Origin: Varroa destructor
Taxonomy: Eukaryota; Arthropoda; Arachnida; Mesostigmata; Varroidae
DNA length: 64,000 bases
Assembly: GCF_002443255.2 (NCBI RefSeq)
Contig: NW_019211455.1
Span: forward strand, 30,531,778-30,595,777
Reading direction: 5' to 3'
Below are positions 11,642 to 23,323 of the stretch, in pieces; within the stretch, counting starts at the first letter, position 1, and each line of letters begins with the position of its first letter. Below the pieces are notes generated by a model. The model saw nothing but the letters and a program-made list of their open reading frames with translations. It had not been told where the DNA came from and did no database searches. The translations under genes were made by a program, and so were the position numbers.

Positions 11642-14600
11642 GTACGTTGTTATACTTGTATTGAAAGTCAAATCATTTCTCACAAATAAAAAGAGTAAGT
11701 TGTACTGCGTCATTGGATCCTTATCGAAATATACAGACAACAATTGTCTTCCGAGACTATTGGCACCATTGATGTTTGTTTATCTAACATTTAGAGGTGT
11801 TTAAAATCTTCAAAATATGAAATAATCACTCATAGAAGCCACTTTTGCGAATGGAATAATTGATCGAGAATGTCGAACTTCAATGATTTTAGCTTAGTTT
11901 GCTAAAAGGAAAATGCAATCCGTTTCGTTGTCACGCTAAAATAATACTTTGTCTTAATTTTTAAGCCCCTTGAAAGCAGCGTAGCGTTATGGAAGAAAAT
12001 TAGATTAATTTGAACACCACCAGTTTCTTCTGCGATTCGTCAAATAATCTATCCAAGACCATATGGCGCACATCTTGGAAAAGTGGTCACAGTTTCTTCA
12101 GTTGTTCCCCTACTTCCAGTCCACATTTAATTTACATCTCTATCCACATTTAATCGACAAGGATATGCCGGAAGGAGCTAGCGCTTTTGCCTAATGAACT
12201 TTAAACTGAACTAAAGACCTGTTTTACTTGCGCTTAAACTGGGACATCACGGTATGCGCCTTGACATATGTATCCACGAAGAATTATTCGTTTTAAGTTG
12301 TGGTAAATTTTTTCACCTATTGATTTTACTATAAAATCTAAAGAAGGCGTAGCTTTTGAGTTTCACTTACTTCAGCGCTCATCTAAGTTAATTTTATTAT
12401 TTTTCAAAAAAGTGAAAGGGCGAACTTTTTTGAAACACTGAACTGTTAGAGAAAACAATCATCTGTCAATGTTTGTTTGCGCCTGAAATATTGAAAAATA
12501 AACCTTGTCACAAAAAAGTTCCCTGCCGGAAGTTATTTTTAGCAATGGATTGAAACTGTATATTTATTAAACGATTTAGTGCGTGGCATTTCCATGTACG
12601 ATTAGAGGTTTATGCATTGGGTGATGGCAACGGTATGAGGTTTTTTAAGCTAGGTGGCTTTAAAATCACATATGTCAAGTAATATTAGTCGCGTTGAGTC
12701 ATCGTTCGTATCACGTGGAAAGCGAGATTTGACGGTAATAGATGTCCCGAAATGTCCATTGTTCGAATGGCTTTTTGTCAGATTCGATAGGGCGCTTTTG
12801 AATATGAGTAAAATATCTCTGAAAATTCGCTATATTAGACATTGATGTTGCCCATGCCCATGAAAGAGTTTGTGCTCTTTGTGGTCAAGCCACACTATCG
12901 GAACGAACGGTCTAAAGGTAGCTCTGTTGTTTCTGTTTTGCAAACTTCAATGTGAAAGATGCTCCTCGTTCTGGTCGATTAGCTACGAAAAAAAGTGTAT
13001 GAAACTATTTTGAAAGTCAATAGACCAACACGTGAATAGTCACGGTATCGCCACGGAGCTAAACCTCTACCGCTGAAAAACTTTGAACGATATGAGGACA
13101 GCTGGCTGCAAAGGAACTCGATGTTTGGGTGTTTCATGAATTGACGCGAAGTAATTTCCTCGATCATATTTCTGTTTGCATAAACGTAACGAAATCGAGC
13201 CATTTCTAAAGCACGTAATTACGGGTGATGAAAAATAGATCACGTGCGACGGTAGCGTGCTTCACGATCTGGGCAATGCCCGGACTGACGCTAGAGAAGC
13301 TATGTTATGTGTTTAGCGAGATTAGAAGTAAGTCGTGCATTACGAGTTGGTGTCACCTAGCAAAACGATTGATTTGAACCTCTACAGCCGATAACTAACA
13401 AGATTAGAACAAGCCATAGAACGGAATCGACCGAAGTAGTGGTCAGAAGGGGTCCCGTCTTCCACTACGACAGTGCCAGCCCACATACATTTTACCTACC
13501 TGGCGAAATTTGAGAGAACTTGGGTGGGAAATTTTAATGCGTCCGCCGTATAACTGCAACGTTCATCATCAGTGTATCTTCTGTTTGGGTCTCTGCAAAA
13601 CTCCCAAAATGATGCTACATTAGTTTTGATAAAAAAAAAAGGCAAAAATTGCGCGTCATAATTTTTCGCCACAGATGTTTCACAGTTATGGGCTCGTGAT
13701 ATTGCCAGAAAAATGGTAGGTTATTAGAGCATATTCTGTTATATAAAGATTTTCGAAATATAAAAATGTTTGCTTAGATTATGGCTTGAGGATCGTCAAT
13801 ACTTACTTAAGAACCTAACATTTTGTAGCTTTACTTTTCACTGAGTTTGTCTTACAAAATAACTGTTGTCTTTTGACTTTCGCTTGCATCTAAAGATAAA
13901 CCCTACTTAAAACCTTTGTTTTACAGTGATGTATATGTATATATATATATTAGGATCAAACATAGTATAACAATAGGATAACACTAAACTTAAATGTATA
14001 TATGTCTATGTATCATGCATTCAGCAAAATGGTACCCAGGGAACAATAAGGTCTCGGCCAGTCGCACCAATAGAGCGCTTAGCAGTAGACAAGTCGGCTG
14101 GTTCAGTGGAACCTGTCTCGCTGACCAATGAAGCTGCGTCCATAGACGACAATGGTAAACGGTAAGGCCTGTGTAAATCGATGAAAATTGGGATAACGGG
14201 ACATGATCCTTTAGATTTACTTATCGACGTGCTCTTCACGCAATGCGTTTGATCTGTATGTTTTTGCTGGACATTTGGACGTGATCATCAAAAGCATGTC
14301 TGAAATATCATATAAAGCAACTCACCACATAATTACAACGGTTTTTCCTTTACTATATCTAGTTAAGTGATATTGAAACGATGCGAAATATAAAGTTCAC
14401 GCTTGAAGTGTAATCAATATTATTATGAAGAAATTAGCGGCTTTTCTCGATGCGTTAGTAGACAAGTCGGTGTTAATTAAACAGCGCGAAACTGATGATT
14501 CTGTTATGTATAACTAGAAAAAAGGAGCAACAGAATTTGATTCTGGAAGCACCGTTGAAGAGAGAAGAGACACCTCACAGGAGCAGTAATGGAGACAGAC

Positions 14601-17600
14601 AGCAGCCAGCCACGAGGTGAGTTTTTGTAGAGAGGTATGGTTTAAAAGGGAAAATTTAGTACCTGTGTTGAAGCATATCATAATTCGGTTTATGCCGAAG
14701 GGCTTATCTGGAACACGAGAAACATCCCACACGAGGTCAGAGTAATAGCTTACGATGAGATCCGCTATATGCCGCTTATCGAGGTACACCTTGTAATTCC
14801 TTCGTTATTTGATAAATTCATCCACCATTAAAATATTCATTTATTAGGTATTTTTGCCAAGAAAAACCCGTACATGCTATCAGCAGTTCGTGCGTAATAT
14901 ATCATGTAATGCTTTTTTATTGGCTCCATATCTTGAGTACCTAATACCTTAAATAAATAAATAAAATCAATAGTAATAACAATGGAATTGCAACAGTAAA
15001 GTCAAGCTAGGCAATATAAGTAGTTTAGTAAAGCTAGTTGATATATTTTTAACTAATAAAGTGAAGTATTCGCGTAAGGAAGTTCACAAATTTCATTGAT
15101 ATGTTTCTTTTATTATAAACTGTTTGATTCGAGATACAACTTAAGAAGATTGTTATAGGAGACTCACAGTTCACCCGTAATCGCATATTTATGCTAGCCA
15201 CAGTACCGTAGGAACAGAAAGACTGCAATAAGGATGCGCAGTCGCAGCGATAGTTTGAATTAAAAAAGGCTAGAACACCATAAGGAAAACGCCTTTTTTT
15301 TTACAGATTTTAACAGAAAACATTTTTGTTAATAGTTGCATAGTTATACGTTAAGAACAATAGGATACATGATGTTAATAACCAATAAGATACATGATAA
15401 CAAGCCCCAGTATTCTTTTTAGACTTATTTATTAATATACTTTAGGTACCTATAATCGAGAGCAGTACATATGTTTAGTCTTGTATCAACTAAAATGATT
15501 TATGCGGTATTACAAACATATCGCTATCCGACTGCTAGTTAGAAAATAGTCACCAAGTCTTTAGACGCAACGAGTTGGCGGTCGATCGATTTCGCAGAGA
15601 ACCGATTTTTTTATCTGGGATTTCCGTTCGCAGTTTCAGGTCATGGCTGTTTCAACGAAACAGAGAGGGTGTTGGCAATGGTGAGAAGTTAAATACCTGC
15701 CCGGTGACACTGGATAAAAGCTCCGTTGACATTGATACAACAGAAGTTTTCGCTACCAAATTAGACTTCGCGAATGTCGATTCGACCTACTGGAGCGCCA
15801 ACTGGGAACGACGGTGGAACGAACGGAGACTCGACGTCAACAATACATCACCGCTTAAGGTGTATATAGCTATAGTTAAACCCTAAATAAAATTATACAG
15901 TCAAATCCAAAACCCAACGCACCAAAGCACCCTGACTCTGCAATGCTTAGCGGCGTATTTCCGGCAGTAACTAATGTGCCTAAATATACTAAATACATGA
16001 ATCAATGTCTTTACAAATTAAGTTGATAACTGAATATAATCTAATAATTATACGATGACTAAGTGCGGCCTCATAAAATAGCCTTCATGGACAGCTAAGT
16101 AAAACACTATCTGAAGCCAAAAGCTATCTCTATATAGGCCGATTTCTATGTTGACTGCACATCCAGCAACAAGTTCGGAGATCACGGAAAGCTGCTAATT
16201 TGATGGGTAGGTATACCACGTAAACGAAATACCTTTTCCACGACATCGCTTGCCATAGGCATCAAATTGAATGACCTTGTTTCACTTATTTCAGGTGTTT
16301 GTCCTGCCCCATTCGCACAATGATCCCGGTTGGCTTAAAACATTTGATATGTACTTTCAACAGCAGACATCACATATCCTCAACAATTCTGTCAACTTCC
16401 TCGACAATCACAGGGACTTTCGTTTCGTCTGGTCAGAGATGTCGTTCTTTGCTCGCTGGTGGCAAACGTTGGACAGACATCCGCATTTACGACAAAAGGT
16501 AATACGTAGAATTCCTTATATCCTCATTCTGTTTTTTTACCTTACTATCGCATTTATTTTACAGGTACGCAATTGTGTCACTCTTCGTTTAATGGCTTTA
16601 AGAGGTGGTTAATTCAAATATATCTCTTTACAACGTTACTTTTTTCATAGCATTCATTTAAGCCGATGAAGTCGCTCTCTGTCAAGCTGCAATTTACCTT
16701 CGCAGTAACCGTGTACTTTGTGGTATTATATTGGTTATTGCAGGTAATAGAGCTAGTGTATGGAGGACAGCTAGAAATTCTCACTGGTGGATGGGTGATG
16801 ACCGATGAGGCTGGCGTGCACTTGTATTCAATGTTTGATCAACTCATCGAGGGACATCAGTGGATTAAACATCATCTCGGAGACAAGGCACTTCCGCGGA
16901 ACGGATGGTCAATAGACCCATTTGGTCATGGCAATGCTGTTCCCTATTTACTACGCCGTTCTGGAATTCATAACACGTTTATCCAGCGTACACACTACGC
17001 TTGGAAAAGGTTTTTACCATTCTGTCTTTCACATTGTTGCTATATAATAAATAAGCTTTTCCCAAAGGTGGCTTATGTGACACTGCGTGAGTCATTTTAT
17101 GTATTTCTTGTTCCCACGTACGCTAATTCCAGGTGGCTGGCCGATAGGCAGCAACTAGAATTCATATGGCAGACAAGTTTTACCCGTTCGGATAGCCGAT
17201 CTAATAGAAGCAAATTAAAAGACCAAATCGTGTGTCATATGGCACCCTTCGATCTCTACTCGATCAAACATACATGCGGACCCGATACAAGCGTAAGTAT
17301 TTATAGCGTCATACGTAAATTAGGCACGGACAGTTGCATAGCGTTTGACTGTACCAAAAGAAAAGATTATTGATCTTTGATTGACCTTTCAGCCTGAAGT
17401 GTCACAGCTTGTTGCTTTTTAGTCCTTCTGGAAAAGTGTACCTATTTCGCCGCAATACGTGCAGTTTCATAAAAATTATTCACCATCGGAAATCTCATAG
17501 GAAATTAGTAGTTGCGGTCATACTTGCCTATGCGAATAGGTTGTTGTTTTTATAGGGGAAATAAATATTTGCTCACATTTCAGGTATGCCTTCGATATGA

Positions 17601-20600
17601 TTTCCGGCGTATGCTTGGCGAACATTCTGAGTCACGCTCTGAGCCCGTGTCGGCGGCGAACATCCATCAGCTTGCCGTCGACTTGATCGAGCAATACTCA
17701 AAACTGGGCTCCCTCTACACACACAACATCGCGCTCGTGCTGCTCGGAGATGACTTTCGTTATGACAGACGACAAGAGTGGGAACAGCAGTACAACAATT
17801 ACCGACAGTTGTTTAATTATATAAATGAAAATCCGAAGATTTTCAGCAGCGCTCACATCGAATTTGGATCGCTGGCCGACTACTGGAATGCGGTAGGAGT
17901 CGATGCATAAAATAGGAGTGGACTATCGGCAACACAAAAATGACAGGCGTCATAGCAAATACAGCATAGTAAATTGTGCTTATGTTGAATTGTTACAGGT
18001 ACACCGTCGGCAAAAAACCTTTCCCACTTTGTCCGGTGATTTTATGCCATACGGAGATATCTACACCGAAGGTCAAGCGAACTATTGGACGGGTTATTTT
18101 ACAACCCGACCGTTTGCGAAACAATTAGCACGGGAACTGCAGCACTACCTTCGAACCGCAGAGATCATCTACTCGCTTGGCAGGTATGTGCTCTGTATGC
18201 ATTTCTTTGCAAAAGACAACTGCTGCACAGCAAATATAGTTACACTCGTCTGCCCTTCCAGTTGGAGAATTGTAACAATGTATTGCACAATATCCGTATT
18301 GCAGGCACCATCTTTTAGGAACTGGCGGCCACGAGCAATTACGATCTCGCATTGACGCCGACTACATGCTTCTAAATAATGCGCGACAACAGATGGGCAT
18401 TTTCCAGGTATTTTGAGAGCTGCTTGGGGAGTGTCTGAGGGCACTTGGCATTTGATGTACAACGGCAGTAGCTAAAGGTCTTGCCAAGTTACGTGCGTGG
18501 CTATGTTAAGCAACTCCAGTAACACTTTCTCTTAAGAATGTGTGCGTGCATATATCAGCCTTTCTTAATATATACTTGTGCCGTAGAAAGGAAGCTATGT
18601 ACACTTTGTTCATCAAAACCGGATGACAGGATCGAGTGATGAATTCCTAGTAAGTTCACCAACTTCTAGCATGGTCCTTTATTCATCGTTTTACCTTTTT
18701 TTTTAAATTGCAGCATCATGATGCAGTGACAGGTACCTCGAAGGCTCACGTTATGAGAGACTATCGCCAACGGTTATTCCAAGGCATAGAGGACACCCAA
18801 TCGGTAATCGCTCACGTTATGCAGTACATACAATCGAAGGCCAAGCCTGTATATCAGCCTTACTCAGGACAAGACACATACAATGACCGTTACCACCAGC
18901 AAGGCCAGATGCCCTTTACAACATACTTGCAACTGTCCGAAAAGAGAACTTCACTTGACGCTCTTCCCGTACGTATACCTTTGAACCTTAACGCCCATTT
19001 TTGGAACGCAGACAGTTCGGACTACCCAGCAAAGGCGCGGCGACCTGCGAAAGTAGTCGTATTCAACAGTCATGCGTTTGTCGTTCAAGAAGCGATTCGT
19101 ATACATGTAACGGATTCGGTGCAAAAGGTGCTTGGGCCTGAAGGGCATGAGCTGGAGTTCCAGTTAAATCCTGTCTGGGGGTACTCTGCCGAACTGCCTA
19201 CCGGTCTTTACGAACTCTTGTTTATCGCTAAATTAGCGCCTCTTTCAACAACAACGTTCGAGGTAAATGGCACGTCGCTCACAATAATGCTAACTTCCGT
19301 GTTATTGTTGTTGTGGCAACGCAAATCCATCAAGTTTTTTTTTACGTCAGTTATTCAGAAAACCTTAAATAATAAAAAAAAAACCTTAATAGGAAAACTT
19401 CCATTTATCAATAAGCTACAGAAGAAAAGGTTCTAGGTAGCAGAGAGACGTTTTAAAAAAGCTTACCTATAGTATCATCATGGTTATCTACTCGCGCTCA
19501 GTTCGTTTAAATCCCAGTTTACTTTGTAGCCTTCCGCGTGCAAGAAAATGGAAAACAAAAATCAGCATTTTCTCCATGTATTACTTTCTTTTGAAAACAC
19601 ATTAACGCATATTGCACTTGCAGGACATATTAGTAACCAAGTGCACACTTCAGAAGTGGTGCATTTTCCTAAAAAAGAGACTTTAAAGTTTGAGTTCGAA
19701 GCAGATCAGAATGAACGGAGCTCTTTAGACAAGGATAGTTCTGCATATTTGCTATGCAGACGTTAATGCAGGCCAAAGGGTCTCGTCTGCCCAAAATTAT
19801 TGCTTCATTCATTGCCTGTAAAACATAATAAGTAAACACTCAACTGTTTAGATAGTATAAAATGTCGCACATCAAACGAAAGCCACTGCTTTGCAATAGG
19901 AACATAAGCATCCCTCTGTACAATATTGAAAGAGCTGTGATTTAAGAGCCGGGCTACTTAATTAGCTTTACTGATGATTACTTTCAGGTGATTGGGCAAA
20001 CATTGGGTGAAAGGTCTGCTACGCCAGCGACCAGTATAAAGGTGTTCATGTCAGATTCGTGGGAGTCGAATTCGCCACCTGTAGCAAAGCCCACCCTGTC
20101 GAATGGGCATGTTTTCAACTTCGAAACAAGCAACGATGAAGATATCACAATGATTAACGAGAATGTTCATGTGGTATTTAGTCGATCAACGGGCCTTCTC
20201 AAAAGCATCAATGGTCGAGACGTATCGATGGCGTTTGGAGCATACCGGTCAGCTGACTTCCACAGTGGGGCGTACCTTTTCCGTCCTGACTTGAAGGAAC
20301 CGCGACAAAATGTTACAGGACGATTTCCCGTTATTCGACTGGTACGCGGCCCACTTATGAGTGAAGTAATCGTTGTTTACCCGAACACAGTGATGCAACG
20401 CTATCGAGTGTACCACAAAAAGAGTTCCGTAGGCGCCGCCCTGACCGCAGGCATTGAACTTGAGACTAGTTTCGATCTCTCTGTCCGACGCGAGTATTTT
20501 GAAATGTACATGACACTGCAGTCAGATCTTTCATCCGGTCAAGAATTCTTTACCGATTCGGGGGGCTTTGAGACTCTGCGTCGACTTCGCAATGACCTGT

Positions 20601-21499
20601 TGTCCGTTGAGGCAAATTACTATCCAATGACGGAAGCCGTTTTTATTCAGGACGAAGGTTCTCGACTCACACTGCTCGCCGATCATGCGCACGGAGTCAC
20701 CTCGACTAAGCCAGGTCGCCTTGAAATTATGCTCGACCGCAAGTTACGCTTCGACGATGCTCGAGGCCTCTCTGAGGGTGTGTCGGACAACCTTCACACA
20801 CGGTCACGATTTTGGTTGCTCATGGAGACCCGAAAACAAGATCAACAACCTTCAGTAAATAAGTCCGCCTCAAATAAACGTCAAGTGCCTCTGCTGAGCC
20901 GCACCGCTCACCGCCTCGCTATCATGTTAAACTTCCCGCCGGTTGTAATGCAGAGTCGACCAAATGCACTTCCACGTGACCTTCACACCGAGGTGAGTTT
21001 CCTGTTGGAGCCTGCGGACTGCGATACGTACTTGCTTGCAATGCGCACCCTTCCATCGGAAGTAAATAATGGAGCTAGCTACCACCTGCCATCGTTAGAT
21101 CGAACTCTGTTAGTACTGCATAATCGCGCTCCAGACTGCTCTATTAGGACTTCGCCAGATTTTCGGAACTGTGAGATGTCAATGGCAGGCACAGCAAAAA
21201 GGCGCCGAGGTTTAGCCTTTACTAATGTTACCGTTTTATCAATTCGTAAAACTAGTCTCACAGGAACCATGGATGGAGAGTATATTTTGCCCGAAGATAT
21301 TCAAGTGGAACCGCATGAACTTGAGAGTTTCATCGTAAGTTTTGCCAGTTCAGCTAATAAGAACAACAGTAGTAAAAACGATAGGGAGAGCATCATTGAT
21401 TTCGAGACACAAACAACAGGACCATTGTTGTCTGGCTACAAGCAATTTAAGTCAGCTGGTGTAAATACAACGCTTATCGGAAAGAGGGAGTCAACGTAG
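11549..21499 (+). CDS. MAN2A1: Golgi alpha-mannosidase II, 12 coding exons
   Basis: A glycoside hydrolase family 38 enzyme that in animals removes two mannoses from GlcNAcMan5GlcNAc2 in the medial Golgi. Exons: 11549-11641, 14025-14161, 14518-14616, 15634-15859, 16295-16498, 16744-17009, 17133-17292, 17584-17892, 17999-18183, 18305-18407, 18714-19262, 19988-21499. Phases agree at every join and the sum is 3843 nt, 1280 residues. Residues 1-31 form a type II signal anchor. The stem runs to about residue 180. The zinc site and nucleophile are present: H193 and D195 (PHSHNDPGW), D311 (IDPFGH), D451/D452 (LGDDFRY) and H596 (HHDAVTGT). Vertebrate and fly enzymes are about 1110-1145 residues; the surplus lies mainly in the stem and C-terminal part. 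The acceptor of exon 4 (15634 or 15640) and the first Met are uncertain. I see no AATAAA in the first 300 bp after the stop. Confidence 0.95.
12650..13819 (+). mobile_element. dead mariner transposon in mannosidase intron 1
   Basis: Transposase remnants run from an ATG at about 12804 to about 13735 with many stops and frameshifts. In order one reads IRH near the start, ERV-CAL-G then [43 protein letters not shown] followed by a stop where Trp is expected, [42 protein letters not shown], and LPEKW. These are mariner-family (D,D34D) blocks in the right order. The first two catalytic Asp positions persist; the third has lost its context. TAGGT at 12651 and AACCTAA at 13812-13818 are candidate ends, giving about 1.17 kb, near the usual 1.3 kb. 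The ends are tentative. Confidence 0.85.
13930..13950. repeat. AT microsatellite
   Basis: Short alternating TA tract with one TG step, inside mannosidase intron 1. Confidence 0.8.
14025..14161 (+). CDS. MAN2A1: mannosidase exon 2: stem region
   Basis: Encodes about 45 low-complexity residues ([15 protein letters not shown] onward, ending DDNGKR) typical of a flexible Golgi stem; an N-G-T glycosylation sequon is the second residue. It starts in phase 0 after TTCAG and ends in phase 2 at AACG|GTAAGG. It has no family signature; its support is phase, good splice sites and position. Confidence 0.65.
14518..14616 (+). CDS. MAN2A1: mannosidase exon 3: stem region
   Basis: Encodes [17 protein letters not shown] and a polar tail rich in Q, R and S, consistent with a stem or short coiled coil. 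It enters in phase 2 (acceptor AACTAG) and leaves in phase 2 at CGAG|GTGAGT, a very strong donor. The acceptor is weak in pyrimidines; 14525, 14528 and 14534 keep the frame of the exon but not the phase of exon 2. Confidence 0.6.
14617..15633. other. mannosidase intron 3
   Basis: About 1.0 kb of AT-rich intron without a recognisable element. The acceptor could be GTTCGCAG (exon from 15634) or, six bases on, TTTCAG (exon from 15640); both keep the frame. Confidence 0.6.
15634..15859 (+). CDS. MAN2A1: mannosidase exon 4: end of stem, start of catalytic core
   Basis: Carries [15 protein letters not shown] and [13 protein letters not shown], matching in order the segment just before the catalytic domain of fly and human enzymes (their DVQM-D-Y, then F-D-DGG-W-QGW). 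It ends SPLK in phase 0 at AAG|GTGTAT, directly before the first zinc-site exon. Confidence 0.9.
16295..16498 (+). CDS. MAN2A1: mannosidase exon 5: first zinc-ligand motif
   Basis: Opens with [13 protein letters not shown], the hallmark of family 38, whose second His and whose Asp bind zinc. [10 protein letters not shown] follows, as in other family members. Phase 0 at both ends (TTTCAG acceptor; AAG|GTAATA donor). Confidence 0.97.
16744..17009 (+). CDS. MAN2A1: mannosidase exon 6: nucleophile
   Basis: Carries [22 protein letters not shown] and WSIDPFGHG. The Asp in IDPFGH is the catalytic nucleophile and a zinc ligand in this family. QRTHYAWK near the end is also conserved. Enters in phase 0, leaves in phase 2. 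Confidence 0.97.
17133..17292 (+). CDS. MAN2A1: mannosidase exon 7
   Basis: Encodes [13 protein letters not shown] and [17 protein letters not shown]; the last matches the conserved PFYSYDIPHTCGPD of the family. Enters in phase 2 after AATTCCAG, leaves in phase 0 at AGC|GTAAGT. Confidence 0.95.
17584..17892 (+). CDS. MAN2A1: mannosidase exon 8: acid/base motif
   Basis: Contains LLGDDFRYD, the acid/base segment, and [11 protein letters not shown] then [11 protein letters not shown]. Phase 0 at both ends. Family members usually have two adjacent Cys where this one reads VCLRYDFRR, so one Cys of that pair is replaced. Confidence 0.96.
17999..18183 (+). CDS. MAN2A1: mannosidase exon 9
   Basis: Encodes [28 protein letters not shown] and [11 protein letters not shown]; the LSGDF and WTGY-TTRP blocks line the substrate cleft in this family. 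Enters in phase 0, leaves in phase 2 at GGCAG|GTATGT. Confidence 0.95.
18305..18407 (+). CDS. MAN2A1: mannosidase exon 10
   Basis: A 103-base exon ([12 protein letters not shown] onward, ending ARQQMGIFQ). It was placed by phase and by the family match to ARR-L-LFQ just before the HHD motif. The acceptor is CCGTATTGCAG. It is short and splits the conserved FQ-HHD sequence from the next exon. Confidence 0.9.
18714..19262 (+). CDS. MAN2A1: mannosidase exon 11: second zinc His
   Basis: Begins [13 protein letters not shown], which supplies the remaining zinc His. The VVVFNSHAF and VWGYSAEL segments align with the middle domain. I end the exon at GAG|GTAAAT (19262). The reading frame stays open further, but the extension turns into low-complexity sequence, and the join to 19988 gives a continuous family match. 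Confidence 0.9.
19988..21499 (+). CDS. MAN2A1: mannosidase exon 12: C-terminal beta domains
   Basis: A 503-residue terminal exon. It holds [57 protein letters not shown] and [13 protein letters not shown], all landmarks of the C-terminal half, including an active-site Tyr in [19 protein letters not shown] near the end matches the usual terminus. About 50 more residues follow, a lineage extension. Stop TAG at 21497. Confidence 0.96.
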   Translation: MIGQTLGERSATPATSIKVFMSDSWESNSPPVAKPTLSNGHVFNFETSNDEDITMINENVHVVFSRSTGLLKSINGRDVSMAFGAYRSADFHSGAYLFRPDLKEPRQNVTGRFPVIRLVRGPLMSEVIVVYPNTVMQRYRVYHKKSSVGAALTAGIELETSFDLSVRREYFEMYMTLQSDLSSGQEFFTDSGGFETLRRLRNDLLSVEANYYPMTEAVFIQDEGSRLTLLADHAHGVTSTKPGRLEIMLDRKLRFDDARGLSEGVSDNLHTRSRFWLLMETRKQDQQPSVNKSASNKRQVPLLSRTAHRLAIMLNFPPVVMQSRPNALPRDLHTEVSFLLEPADCDTYLLAMRTLPSEVNNGASYHLPSLDRTLLVLHNRAPDCSIRTSPDFRNCEMSMAGTAKRRRGLAFTNVTVLSIRKTSLTGTMDGEYILPEDIQVEPHELESFIVSFASSANKNNSSKNDRESIIDFETQTTGPLLSGYKQFKSAGVNTTLIGKREST

Positions 21500-23285
21500 G
21501 TATAGCTTCAGTTCAACATATAAAATGAAATCAGGGTGGAATATTTTTAGGGGAACATCCCCGAATTTGCTTCCTATTGTAAGATCAGATCTATTATAAC
21601 CGTGGTCTCTTGTAATCTATATAGAATTCGTATGTTAATTTAAGTTGTGTTTAAGGTTTAAAACAACCCGCAGTAGTCAAAAATAGAACATGTATTGAAC
21701 ACAGAGTAGTCTAGAAACTAAGGGAATAAGGCCCTATTAATAGGTGACACCACAGTAACTACATACATAGGATTAGATCATATTGACTATACAATATGAT
21801 TTGATGTTTGCGATATCGTTGTGTGTGTAACCAAGGTGTATATAATGGATCATTACTAGGTCCACCCAACGGGAAATAAGACTTCGAACTTTTTAGGTTC
21901 TTTCAATTCTGGATCTCTGTGGTTAGTGCAACTAAATATTCCTACACACATATCAGAGATCTATCTTACTATACGGATGTATTGATTATAGCACGTCTTA
22001 TCGTTTTTGGCAGGATGTGTTTAAATGCTCGTACTTCAGTAGCGAAATCTATGTGGTACGTGTAGAAATACAGGTTGTACCGAGAATTTGCAGTTTTATA
22101 CCATAAGGAAATAATGAATATTCGGCAAGATCCTCCTTTTGAGCTCGTCATGAACTACTTGGCATCAATTGAAATGTTTTTCCGCTATTTTACCTTCTGT
22201 TAGCTGGACTAGATCAACTTACATATTATTGGTCTGTACTAGAAAAAATATCTAAGACTGACAAATATACGAAATATCAGGAAGGTAGGGTAATAAAAAT
22301 GATCTACTCTAACCTCGGCCAAAAGCTGCGTAGCTAAATTCCAATTGTGATCTTTTAAAATATTAAAGGATTTTGCTTCAAGTTTAACAACTTGATGATT
22401 CAATGCCATTCGATACAGGAACTTGCTTACATAATTTATAGTTGATTCGCTCCAAAGGTGCCTATTAGGAGAAAGCACAATGCGACGCTTTACTTGCCTA
22501 TCTGGCCATAACTTCCGAAACGCATGTTACTTATATTTTAGTGGATTTATCGATAACCCTGAAGGTTAACTATTCGGTTCTAGCAAGTATTTGTGCAGAT
22601 CGAATCGCCGGTAAGCAATCCAGGGCTTTCGTTTAGCAAGTAACAAAGAACAGGTTGTCTACGCATGAGCGGAGCCAAACTGATCTATAAGAGTAACTAA
22701 AAGCCGGAGAACGTACATTCGACTAACGAATATTTAAAGCAACGCTTCTAAAATCGAATTAAATTGCCTTTTTCAAAGACTGATTTGTAGGACGGATGCA
22801 AGATGAGTAACAGGGGTCCGCCAAGTCTCATCTGTTAGTCTTAACTCGTCCACAATATTAAGGCAGCCATATTGCTATCTCATGATCGTACGAGTAGGGA
22901 CGCGTTATGTGCAAACCCAAATAGCGATTTCAACGTTTGCAGATAACGTATTTTGCGTCAGTTCGATTCGACATAGGTCAGGAACGATTAGACCATTGGT
23001 GCGTCGGGAAGTTAGTTCAGCTGAGTTAAAAAGTTGAAGTTGATCACAGCGTGCTCATAGATCAACCAGCAACTAATGTTGTAAGAGCATCACCACGACA
23101 GACGACTACTCTATGATTGAGCTTTTCATGTTTAGGAAACGTTGTTAATACTTAAACTAGCGACACCGATGTATAACGATTATAATCATTCCCAATTTTG
23201 TGATGCGTCAACAATATAAAAACAAACGGTTCTACCACTAATTTAAGTGAAGAACAATTACGCCGACACGATTTTACCTATTGAA
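21500..23285. other. intergenic after the mannosidase gene
   Basis: Presumably holds the 3' untranslated region. I see only AATAAG-type variants close to the stop, no AATAAA. No gene recognised. Confidence 0.45.
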
Positions 23286-23286
23286 G

Positions 23287-23323
<37 letters not shown>
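23286..23323. repeat. compound AC/AT microsatellite
   Basis: About seven AC units run straight into about eleven AT units, a common simple-sequence junction. Confidence 0.9.

Larger units (their letters stand above)
11642..14024. other. mannosidase intron 1
   Basis: A 2.4 kb intron, the longest in this gene. It carries a decayed mariner element over about 12650-13819 and an AT microsatellite at 13930-13950. The acceptor is TGCATTCAG at 14024. Confidence 0.75.

Noticed and set aside
19548..19766. 72-codon open stretch in the last mannosidase intron, with an acceptor before it
   Set aside because: Joining exon 11 straight to exon 12 keeps phase and gives an unbroken family match; this stretch is in the wrong phase for both neighbours.
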